Position numbers and translations under genes: made by a program. The notes beneath the pieces are model-generated. The model ran no database searches, had not been told where the DNA came from, and was given only the letters and a program-made list of their open reading frames with translations. From Haliclystus octoradiatus (taxonomy: Eukaryota > Cnidaria > Staurozoa > Stauromedusae > Haliclystidae), in contig OU744446.1 in assembly GCA_916610825.1 (NCBI GenBank), positions 8,892,309 through 8,956,308 on the forward strand: a DNA stretch of 64,000 bases, written 5' to 3'. The stretch's first letter is position 1; each line of letters opens with the position of its first letter. Positions 25,101 to 33,942 of this stretch are shown here, piece after piece.

Positions 25101-28100
25101 ATTCCAAACCCTAAAACAGCTGGCGCTGCATTGGCATTGGGATGCACTGCACCAGACAGTAATCCTGAAGCAACGATTTCTTACACTATTTCTCGTCTGG
25201 ATGGTACAGGATCAATAGCAATTTCAGATTCTTACATACCAGTATATTCAGACACTGGAGCAACAGTGACATGTAAGGCGAAGCATAATGGCGTTGGAGA
25301 ATTGGGACCGAACACTAAGAACACAACTCTAATTGTTCAGAGTAAGTTAATTTCATTTTTAATTTATGCCACAATATGTGGGTGATTTAATGAATCCAGC
25401 GGTACACAAATTTTAATATACCCGAGCAATTTCCATGCATAGAATAGTGTCTTGGAATATTCAGACTGTACTTCCTATCTACCGAGACTTAACTGAGTTA
25501 CAAATTGAAATTATGCTGCAAGGTGAGGTTACTTGATAGTAAGATGCTTGATAAATACAGCTTCTCAAAAATTGCGTAAAATAGAATAGATCATATGTGT
25601 GTAACTTTATAGTTCTACACAACATGTATGGATTATAGTTGATGGAGACTACGAATCCGTTCACTTCCAGTAGTCTTTTATAATAATAATAATGGTTTTA
25701 CTTACATGTAAATTACTTCTTCTGTTCTTATCTGTCATTGATTCATTCAACCTGTAACTGAATATGATCATAGCCTTCTTATCATTAGGTAGTTGATGTA
25801 TCTCCAAGGAACGATACTTCAAAAGGCAAGCAGCTTATACGTGGAATTGTTCAAAATTAAAAGATCACTTGATAAGTAAATTGAAGTAAAAAGCAATCTT
25901 AAGTGTGAAGCTTAGTATTTGGAACACCATTTTAGCGAGTTTCTACTACGCTTCCATTCTCAAGTTAAAATGTAACATATTCAAAATGTATATATATAGA
26001 GAGAAAGTGATAGAGTTAACACATTTATTTCACCCATTCAGGGTAGACTTTTAGTTGGCACTAAAGGTTACATTTCAGACTATTTACATATATATTGTTG
26101 ATAAAAATAAGAATAAGAGTTGTTGTTTTTTTTTTAATTTTATTATTATTATGATTTTTATTTTTTTATTTATTTAATTTTTATTTTTTTTTTCTATTTA
26201 TTTATTTATTCATTTAACTATTCAATTGTGTTGCTCTCGTCTTTTTACAAATGCTTGATAGCTGGGTATTGCGAGACATGATAGAATATGAAGGTAATTT
26301 GAAGCCTCTTTTCCACATTCATTACAATGACATTTATTTGTTGGTTTATGATACGTTTGCACATCACATATTAAATGATGAAAACCATGCATCGATAAGC
26401 GAGTAATAATGTGCTTGTTGGGTTGGTTTGATAGTTTCCACCAAGTAATGTTGGCCATAGGAGATAATAGTGCACCAGCAGTGATCCATTGTCTAATTTT
26501 TGCCGACAAGTTATTATTTACAGTATTAAGTGCAGATTGATTTAGACAGAATTAGAAAGTTCAGTGGATAGTGTTGGGACTTGCGTGAGGAAATGAGTTA
26601 AAGAGTTTGATGAATAAATAGAAACTTTGAGTGATCGTTTAATAAAATGACTTTTGACGGTGTTTAGATCGGCTAATTGTGATGACGTTAAGTAAAAGGA
26701 AATGACTTGGAAAGCGTATGTTAGGAGAGGATATATTTTCATTTGGAATATTTCAAGAGCAACAGAGAAGGATATTTTGTGGAGATGTTGTAGTGTAGCA
26801 ATTGCTAGCATAGCCTTCTGTTTCTTTGCTTTAATGTGATTGTGGAAAGACAATGCTTGTGTTAAAACGATACCTAGATACGTGTATTCTTTTACAAATT
26901 CGATTTTCTGATCATATAAATAGAATGTGTTATGAGATGGTATGTAGCCACCTTTGCGGAATTTGATTGCTTTGGTTTTATTCATATTTACAAGTAATTT
27001 GTTTTTTCTTGACCAATCTTCCAGGAATAAGAGGCCATCTTTGATGGTTGAATGATCTTTGGAATAGATAACTAGGTCATCAGCAAAAAATAGTGACGTA
27101 AGATTTGGTATAGAATCCAGACCAGTGGCAAGGTCAGCAATATATAATATGAATAGTGTTGGTGAGAGGCTATCTCCTTGTGCAACGCCGTGATGCTGTA
27201 ATATTGATTCGGTGTAGGAAACTCCGTCATCTAATTTGATAGCATTCCATTTAAGGAGATCTGTGATGACGTTAAGAATCTGTCCTTTAATATCAAATTG
27301 ATTGTGTAATTTCTGAATCAGGAGTTTCCTACTAACCGAATCGAAAGCCTTGCTAAAATCTACAAAAACTGACAGAAGAGTACCTTGTTTCTCTTTAAAT
27401 TTTGATTTAATGTCATTGATAAGGATGCGTAAGGGTATAAAGGTGTTTTTACCTTCTTGGAAGCCGAATTGATTCCATGGAATCTTCTCAAAAACATTTT
27501 CAACAATTCTCCTATTTACGAGAGAGGTAAACACTTTCATCGGGCAGCAAAGTAGAGCTATTCCTCTGTAGTTACCAGGCTCTGATTTCATTCCTTTACC
27601 TTTGTAAAGTATTTTCATTATGCTGTCTTTCCATCGAACAGGAATCCGTCCAGTTTTTAAACATAAGTTGAATAGTTTGGTCCACAATGGTACCAACTGA
27701 TCCGCTGATAAATATAGGTGCTCGTTAGTAATGAGATCCGCTCCTGGAGCTTTTTTCTCTGATGTTTTGAGAATAGAGTTCAAGACATCTTCTTCAATGA
27801 ATGGACAGTTGTACCATAAAGTTTCATCAATGGCGTTGTCATTATAACTATCAAGTATTGGTGGACTGTTTTCTGGATCTAATAAATTTTTGAAATGGTT
27901 TATTAGTACTTGCTGAGGGATAGCAATTGCCTGTTTATTTGGTTTTGTCTTAAACAGAGTCCAGGGCTTTTTCTCTACCTTTTCCAAGTGATTTATTGTT
28001 TGTTTTTCTTCGAACTCTGTCTTTTTCAATTTCAATAGCCTTACGTAAATGTTTCTTTGATTGTGGTATTGGTCTCTGAGAACTTGATCATTTGGGTTAA

Positions 28101-30228
28101 ACTTTACTTCGTTAAATATTTGTAGGGTTTTTCTTTTCACAAGTTTACAGTCATAGTCGAACCATGGTTTGTGTTTTTGTTTTTTATTATTAAAAGTTGG
28201 GCATGAAGATATTAATGCCTGCTCAATGTGGCATAGAGCATTTTCCAAATTTCCTTTTTCTAATTCCTCTTCAGCTTTACGACGTGATGGATGTCTAATT
28301 AGTTTTTCTATGTCTACTTCGCGTTTTAATCTTGGACGATGATCTACAGCAGTGATGATATCAGCAGGAAAATTCCATAATGTATTGATCTGATGATGTT
28401 TGCGTGTAACAATAGGTGTAATATCGATGGCTTCAAAATAATCACATGGTGCGTTTGAGAAAAACAGATCGATAGTGCTGCTTCCATTTGGACTAGTATA
28501 AGTATGTTCATCTGGATTGTTTAATAAGGTTAGATCTAAGGATATCAAATGTTGCATAAGTTTCAAACCACGGTTTGACTTATCAATTCTACAATTGAAA
28601 TCGCCAGCTATAATGATTGGATTGTTATTACTAATAAGCGAAGTAACCTTGATAATTTCATGTAGTATAATATCAATCGCTGTATTTGGACGGAAGTAAA
28701 AGCAAATAACATTTGCAATGCTAGTTTCAATAGCAATATAGTTGTGGTCTGTTATTATTAATTTTGGTTTCAGAAAGTCTTTGCAGAACAGCAACAGACC
28801 TTGACGTGGACATCGGTCATTTTCATTAGATTTAATTGCTGGAGATATGTAGGAGTAGTATTTATCAATATATGGACTTTCAGTCATGTACGTTTCTGTA
28901 AGCATAATAATGTCCGAGTCAGGAAATGGACTTTTCAATGGAGTTTTATTCATATATCCTCGATATCCTTCAATGTTCCATAATAGAATGGATATTTTAG
29001 AAGCGTTTAGTCAATCTTGAGAGAAAACTGAAGCAATGGGGAATTCAACAACTTTTCCAGAACTAATTTTGAAAATAAGGTTTGGAAATTCTTGTCGTTT
29101 TCGTCTTAATTCACATCTCAATTCATAGGCAACTTTTTGCTCTGTAGGTGTAAGATCTGGGGAGATGAACACCCCATCATATTTTGGGAGTGTTCGAAGA
29201 TTCCTCGAAACTTGCATTATCTGCCTTCTCTTATCAATATTTAATTTTGCAAGAATACGCTGAGGTCTACCTGGATTAAGTGATAGTGATAGAGAAAGTG
29301 AGAGAGATCGATAGGTTAGAAAGGAGATCTTTTTTAGTGGTTCAATTTTTAATGTCAGACAAGAGGTGAATTGTGATTGTACATATCATTTTTCTCACAA
29401 CCGATAAACCTCGCATGCGGCATTTGATTTGATGTATTATTCTCTTCGCATGTAAAAAATCGATACACGTCTCCGATTGGCTAAGATAAAAGCAAACCCA
29501 ACTTATCGCAGCAGGTAAAGAAAGGAAAATCTCGCTAGGTATAATGTAAATAAGATAAATTACTGATTCAGAACACCAGAGATTTGATGGAGTTCTCCTG
29601 CGTGCTATGTGTTTAGAGAGGGTTTAATTTATTTGTACACATCATTTCATAGTTAAACAGTCCTTATTGAGCTTACATTTTCTAAGAAAATATTTAATCA
29701 ATGTGAAATTACTCCATCGACTGCAAAGTCTAAATAGATGCTTGACATCACGCTGCCGGTTTAGAATAATTTCCCAAATAAAATAATGTCATTTATTAAA
29801 ATTTTCCCTATATGAATAGTTCAATATTACAGTTGTTATGTTTAATTTCAGTTTGCTACGCCCCAACAGCGAGCCGGTTTGGTCGGTTTGTATTCGACGG
29901 AGAAAGTGGTAACTACAAGATACAGCTTACTCACACTTCTGGATATATCAAGTGCAGTATAGCCTATGGACGAGTTCCATTCGGTTGTTTATTTCCCGGA
30001 TGGGTAAGACTGATGGTGGAGATCACAAATAGTGGAAATGGAGTGCTATCCAAATTTTATGCTGCTGATGGACTAGGTGCTCGTTCTGCCAGAGTAATCT
30101 CAATTAATACTATTCTTTTCACAAAGGGTACTCAGTACCGCATATGGCATGAAGAAGATCGTACAGGCTCGGTTGAAGGGGACAACTCAGGACGCTCATG
30201 CGCCTCAATCACTTTTATTGCAATATAG
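18852..30228 (+). CDS. Gene 2: secreted PAN-Ig-Ig-CTD protein (401 aa, five exons)
   Basis: Exons: 18852-19136, 20966-20981, 23434-23697, 25078-25341, 29852-30228; the sum is 1206 nt, in frame to TAG. Predicted residues: signal peptide and PAN-like module 1-95, microexon linker 96-100, Ig-B 101-188, Ig-A 189-276, CTD 277-401. The PAN-like cysteines are C51, C55, C61 and C75. There is no membrane anchor, so secretion is likely. The start at 18852 aligns with the leaders of genes 1 and 3; an upstream in-frame ATG at 18819 is possible. Introns hold a LINE RT fragment (23.0 kb) and a nearly full LINE (26.1-29.3 kb). Exon A and its downstream intron are a recent duplicate of gene 0. The molecular role is unknown. 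Confidence 0.85.
19955..20135 (+). repeat. Dispersed direct repeat, copy 2
   Basis: Partner of 17050-17225. The two copies bracket exon 1 of gene 2. Confidence 0.6.
20966..20981 (+). CDS. Gene 2 exon 2: 16-nt microexon
   Basis: Sixteen nucleotides (KVPEK plus one base) between TTTCAG and GTATGA. Changes phase 0 to 1 as in genes 1 and 3. Confidence 0.85.
21397..21462 (+). repeat. Short dispersed repeat shared with 24293-24352
   Basis: Both copies contain GTATAGAAGTC/GTATAGAAATC, then CCGTATAGAGTCTA and TTTCGTATGGATA/TTTTGTATGGATA. Unknown element. Confidence 0.55.
23011..23290 (-). mobile_element. LINE reverse-transcriptase fragment
   Basis: Encodes VVQQGDPLGPSLFSLTLQ, the QGDPLGP motif-B region of a non-LTR reverse transcriptase, then decays before motif C. 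A fragment with the preceding RT motif (KKDFSNAFNEIRRDT) at 58882-59070 may be the same family. Pseudogenic. Confidence 0.75.
23434..23697 (+). CDS. Gene 2 exon 3: Ig-like domain B
   Basis: TTTTTTCAG acceptor and GTAAGT donor, 264 nt, phase 1-1. It encodes LGGIVFDHPNP, LLCSAEGVNPQ, YSIERLDG, ISDPYTPTPGDNGATITC and CKGEYVCGGGYG. Confidence 0.88.
25078..25341 (+). CDS. Gene 2 exon 4: Ig-like domain A
   Basis: TTTAAG acceptor and GTAAGT donor, 264 nt, phase 1-1. About 92% identical to 55-318 by hand count (about 21 differences, 9 of them changing residues). Confidence 0.88.
25342..25562 (+). repeat. Duplicate of gene 0 intron segment
   Basis: Partner of 319-540. Roughly 7 substitutions and one ~10-base indel over about 200 aligned bases. 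Confidence 0.85.
26222..26541 (-). pseudogene. LINE ORF2 C-terminal region, frameshifted
   Basis: Encodes NQSALNTVNNNLSAKIRQW and later a CHCNECGKEASNYLHILSC zinc-knuckle-like motif. It should continue ORF2 but is out of frame with it by one frameshift near 26545. Confidence 0.8.
26542..29010 (-). CDS. LINE ORF2: endonuclease-reverse transcriptase
   Basis: An 803-residue frame from the first ATG (28953), open a further 19 codons upstream to the ORF1 stop. The endonuclease motif LLWNIEG lies in those 19 codons, before the first Met. Then come LTET (E20), GDFN (117-120) and TYTSPNGSSTIDLFF. Where the usual SDH is expected the sequence reads RKHHQ, so the last catalytic Asp appears lost. RT motifs: KAPGADLITNEHL, VDFSKAFDSVSR (A), GVAQGDSLSPTLF (B), LFFADDLVIYS (C). 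A frameshift just after the stop at 26542 separates the C-terminal zinc-knuckle region. The enzyme would nick DNA and reverse transcribe its own RNA; this copy is probably dead. Confidence 0.9.
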   Translation of the reverse strand, partial: LNASKISILLWNIEGYRGYMNKTPLKSPFPDSDIIMLTETYMTESPYIDKYYSYISPAIKSNENDRCPRQGLLLFCKDFLKPKLIITDHNYIAIETSIANVICFYFRPNTAIDIILHEIIKVTSLISNNNPIIIAGDFNCRIDKSNRGLKLMQHLISLDLTLLNNPDEHTYTSPNGSSTIDLFFSNAPCDYFEAIDITPIVTRKHHQINTLWNFPADIITAVDHRPRLKREVDIEKLIRHPSRRKAEEELEKGNLENALCHIEQALISSCPTFNNKKQKHKPWFDYDCKLVKRKTLQIFNEVKFNPNDQVLRDQYHNQRNIYVRLLKLKKTEFEEKQTINHLEKVEKKPWTLFKTKPNKQAIAIPQQVLINHFKNLLDPENSPPILDSYNDNAIDETLWYNCPFIEEDVLNSILKTSEKKAPGADLITNEHLYLSADQLVPLWTKLFNLCLKTGRIPVRWKDSIMKILYKGKGMKSEPGNYRGIALLCCPMKVFTSLVNRRIVENVFEKIPWNQFGFQEGKNTFIPLRILINDIKSKFKEKQGTLLSVFVDFSKAFDSVSRKLLIQKLHNQFDIKGQILNVITDLLKWNAIKLDDGVSYTESILQHHGVAQGDSLSPTLFILYIADLATGLDSIPNLTSLFFADDLVIYSKDHSTIKDGLLFLEDWSRKNKLLVNMNKTKAIKFRKGGYIPSHNTFYLYDQKIEFVKEYTYLGIVLTQALSFHNHIKAKKQKAMLAIATLQHLHKISFSVALEIFQMKIYPLLTYAFQVISFYLTSSQLADLNTVKSHFIKRSLKVSIYSSNSLTHFLTQVPTLSTELSNSV
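29011..29312 (-). CDS. LINE ORF1, C-terminal part
   Basis: An open frame encoding NPGRPQRILAKLNIDKRRQI, then VFISPDLTPTEQK and KISSGKVVEFP. This matches the RRM end and C-terminal domain of L1-like ORF1 RNA-binding proteins (GRPQ/RPR..ILVKF; DLTPxE). It ends in TGA (29011-29013), followed in the same frame by ORF2. The N-terminal coiled-coil half is missing. Confidence 0.78.
29852..30228 (+). CDS. Gene 2 exon 5: C-terminal four-Cys domain
   Basis: TTTCAG acceptor at 29846-29851 and TAG stop. Encodes CYAPTASRFGRFVF, YKIQLTHTSG, KCS, PFGCLFPGWVRLMVEI, AADGLG, QYRIWHEEDRTGSVEGDNSG and RSCAS. No transmembrane or GPI-like tail. Confidence 0.88.
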
Positions 30229-31128
30229 CCGAATACAACAAATATTATATACAGCTGGTAAATTATCAGACTGAGATTCACAAATTTGAAACGGCATGAT
30301 ATTTTCCCGTTTCTTATTTTGATCAAACATTTTATGGAGCTCACAAACAATAAATTTACGTATCAATTTATTGTCAGAATCATCTTCATTCATTGAATTC
30401 GATAAGCTGTGGGGAAAACAAAAGAATCGATACCATATAAAGCTCACATGTTACATTTTCTCAAAATGCTGAGAATGCCAATTGATTTCTTTGATACGTG
30501 TGCCCTTGGATGTCGATTTGTATGGTACATCTCTTCACATTAGTGTTCCTTCGATGTTATTTACGTCCAATTTATATGGATTACGAACGATGTAAAAACA
30601 CTATAATGAGCACTTAAAAGCATCAATTTGATCATAAATAATCCTTATCAATTTAGCTAAGATGCTTCCTGCTCTTTTGGTTAGGAGATATTTCCTAAGT
30701 AGATTGATAAATATAACAGTGTTTTGTGGATTTTTCATATTTATAGTAAAACATGTTATGAAGCACAATCCGTGTTTTCTCCCCCAAACAAAATCTACCT
30801 CATTTTCAATCATTTTGCTCGAAAATAGAGATCATGTTTTTGTTGTAAACGTCTTAAATCAAGTCTACAAAGACATATAGTTTTGAAGATGTTATCAATT
30901 TCGCCCGAAGAAACAGATTCTAGAATTGAATCACTCAATATTTGAATATGTCATAGTTACAGTTTAATTGGATTATATACGCAAATGTAAGATAATATTA
31001 TAACCTTTTAAAACTCCTGATAACGCGAATTTTAGTTGCACAATCTTATAGTTCTCTTTATGCTATCTTTATACTGTGTCTACAGCGCTTGACACAATAT
31101 ACACATATCGAAATGTTTAAAGACAATA
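30229..31128. other. Spacer downstream of gene 2
   Basis: Presumed 3' UTR of gene 2 followed by AT-rich sequence; AATAAATTT at about 30349 could serve polyadenylation. No gene supported. Confidence 0.4.
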
Positions 31129-31515
31129 GAATGACCAGCGGCCTTTGCAAATTTTTGTCTTTGAAATCTGGACCCAGATTTCAGTCATTCGTTTTCATGA
31201 TACATGGCCCGCCTTTGTGTCTCCTTTGCACACACACGTGATTTTGCAAAACATTTCGCAAAGCGAACATGGAAGCATCTCTGCCAAGTTATCTATCAAC
31301 GAACTGGTTTGGAAAGTTACAAGAGCAATAGAGATGGACGTCGTAACTTGGGCTTTCAACGCTTGAAGAAATGTGTGCCACGAAAATCAATTCACTTGCT
31401 ACTAGCCTCATACGAATTGAGTCCTCTGACGTTGGCACTGACGTCACTTTCCAGAGAATTAGCCTCGTTTCTTGTAATCAAAACAACAAAACAAAGCAAA
31501 GGCTGCTGGTCATTC
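31129..31515. mobile_element. Short element with ~20-bp terminal inverted repeats (MITE)
   Basis: Ends are GAATGACCAGCGGCCTTTGC and the inverse of GAATGACCAGCAGCCTTTGC, 387 bp apart. The interior is locally GC-richer than its flanks and has overlapping ORFs in several frames with no known motif. I could not see a target duplication, so the superfamily is open. Confidence 0.7.
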
Positions 31516-31892
31516 GAAACTCTTTAAATGCCAGCAGAAAGAGACTTCTTCGAAACAGCGATCACCACAGATTGATTTCATTTTTGTACCTATCGCAAAA
31601 TTGTAAATGCTCAAAAACTGAACCATACAGATAATTAATACCATCTTCAAGTACCATTACACATGAATTACCTATATCTAAATATTTATTTTTCACATTA
31701 ACATTTGCCTTCTAGCTAATAAATAAGATCCGAAGAATTTGTAATATTGATATTTTGAAACTGCAAAATATTTTTGAAATACGATCAATCAAGTGTGAAA
31801 TTCCCTTTCGATTCGTATAATTTTATTACATTAAAATTTGCAAGATAAAGCAATTTTTATTATTTATTTAGCAATTTAAGATTGACCAATAA

Positions 31893-32006
31893 AATTCAAA
31901 TCAAATTCAATGGCCAAATTTTAGAACAATGTCGTCAAAACAAAACCAATAAAAGATCAAAATCCTTGGCCTGTTGATTGACGACAAAGTGAATTGGAAA
32001 GCAGAT
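31893..32006 (+). mobile_element. LINE fragment, left of foldback insertion
   Basis: Encodes KFNGQILEQ and, after a frameshift, KILGLLIDDKVNWKAD. It matches the thumb region of the LINE at 12840-14462. Coding continues at 36506 on the other side of the foldback element. Confidence 0.82.
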
Positions 32007-32493
32007 TATGAGGCGCCATAGCGGACTAAAGTCATCTTCATTTTTATGGACTAAAAAGTCAAGTACAAAAAAATTATGATCTAAATCAGACAATAAATTT
32101 TGTCACATAAGATTATTAAAAATTATAGTCTAAATCCGACAATAAATTTTGTCACATAAGAAGATTATTGTCTAAAACAGAGCATAAAATGTTATATAAT
32201 AACTTCGACATAAAAAAATTTGCAGAACATTTTTATGACGCGAGCAATAACATTATGGCACGAATATAAAACAGTATGGCGCGATCAAGCTTTGCAGCGG
32301 ATGACGCGTGATTTCATGCAGTGCTCAACTATGGACCAACAGCTACGTGCTAATTGCTAATTATCTCAGTGAAACCAAAAGCTGCATCATATTTATTTCT
32401 ATTTACTTTATTTACAAATTTTCACAGCGAGCACCATCGCTCGCTCATCTCTCAAATGTCTCTCACGCTAAAACGAGTGTAACAATTCATTTC

Positions 32494-33720
32494 ATTTCTT
32501 GATATTTCATACTCAGACATGCATCGAAATGATTCAAAAAAGCTAGATGAAAATAGATCAAGTCTATATTCAGTAACATCCATTTAGGTTGGCCTAAGTG
32601 TGATTTCATGTCTTTTCAGATTTTGAGAAAAGCCGGTTTTTTATGTTTTTCAAATTTAAATGTCTCTCACACTAAAACAAGAGATACAATTCACTTTATT
32701 TCTTGATACGTCATACTCAGACATGTATCGAAGTGATTTAAAAAAAGTAGATGAAAAAATCTTAAGTTTATGTTTAGTAACAGCCATTTAGGTTGGCCTA
32801 AGTGTGATTTCATGTCTTTTTTAATTCAGATTTTGAAAACAGCCGGTTTCATACTTTTTCGAATTTAAATGTCTCTGACACTGAAACGAGCGATACAATT
32901 CACTGTTTATCTTATTATCTTATGTACTTCGATACATGTCTGAGTATAATATGCTAAGATAAACAGTGAATTGTATCGCTCGTTTCAGTGTGAGAGACAT
33001 TTAAATTCGATAAATTGAAACACAGGCTTTTTTCAAAATCTGAAAAGAAGTCAATTCACACTTAGGTCAACCTAAACGGCTGTTACTTACTATACACTTG
33101 ATATATTTTCAACTAGTTCTTTTAAATCACTTTGATACATGTCTGAGTATGACGTTTCAAGAAATGAAGTTAATTGCATCTCCCCTTTTAGTATGAGAGA
33201 CATTTAAAATTGAAAAACATAAAAAACCTGCTTTTCTCAACAATTTGAAAGGATATGAAATCACACTTAGGCCAACCTAAATGGCTGTTACTGAATATAG
33301 ACTTGATATATTTTCATCTATTTTTTTTAAATCACTTTGATACATGTCTGAGTATGAGATATCAAGAAATGAAGTGAATAATATCGCTCGTTTTAGCGTG
33401 AGAAATATTTGAAGTCGAGAAAGTATAAAACCGGCTATTTTCAAAATCTGAAAAGACATGAAATCACTCTTAGGTCTACCTAGATGGATGTTACTGAATA
33501 TAGACTTGATATATTTTTATCTAGCTTTTTTGAATCACATCGATACATGTCTGAGTATTTGAAGTCGAGAAAGTATAAAACCGGCTTTTTCAAAATCTGA
33601 AAAGACATCTAATCACATTTAGGCCAACCTAACTGGATGTTACTGAATATAGACTTGATCTATTTTCATCTAGCTTTTTTGAATCATTTCGATGCATGTC
33701 TGAGTATGAAATATCAAGAA
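32494..33720. repeat. Tandem ~190-bp subrepeats in both foldback arms
   Basis: A unit containing ATACTCAGACATG, TAGTAACAGCCATTTAGG, TTGGCCTAAGTGTGATTTC and a GCCGGTTT block recurs about three times in the left arm. It recurs in inverted orientation about four to five times in the right arm. Confidence 0.85.
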
Positions 33721-33942
33721 ATGAAATGAATTGTTACGCTCATTTTAGTGTGAGAGACATTTGAGAGATGAGCGAGCGATGGTGCTCGTTGTGAAAATTT
33801 GTAAATGAAGTAAATAGAAATAAACATGATGCAGCTTTTGGTTTCACTGAGATAATTAGCAATTAGCACGTAGCTGTTGGTCCATGGTTGAGCAATGCAT
33901 GAAATCACGTGTCATCCGCTGCAAAGCTTGATCGCGCCATAA

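Larger units (their letters stand above)
26100..29312 (-). mobile_element. Nearly full non-LTR retrotransposon in gene 2 intron 4
   Basis: Minus-strand LINE: ORF1 C-terminal part (29312-29011), endonuclease plus reverse transcriptase ORF2 (29010-26542), a frameshifted zinc-knuckle C-terminus (26541-26222) and an A-rich 3' tail, seen as a T-rich run on the plus strand at 26118-26220. It is antisense to gene 2. The 5' end is cut near a TCTC-rich microsatellite. Clade uncertain: apurinic-type endonuclease with a CCHC-like C-terminus, as in L1/I-like LINEs. Confidence 0.9.

Noticed and set aside
31145-31634. Three overlapping plus-strand ORFs
   Set aside because: They lie mostly inside the MITE at 31129-31515 and have no domain; open frames follow from locally higher GC.
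32308-33908. Two similar 64-aa ORFs on opposite strands
   Set aside because: They are the two arms of the foldback element, so the resemblance is the inverted repeat, not a conserved gene.
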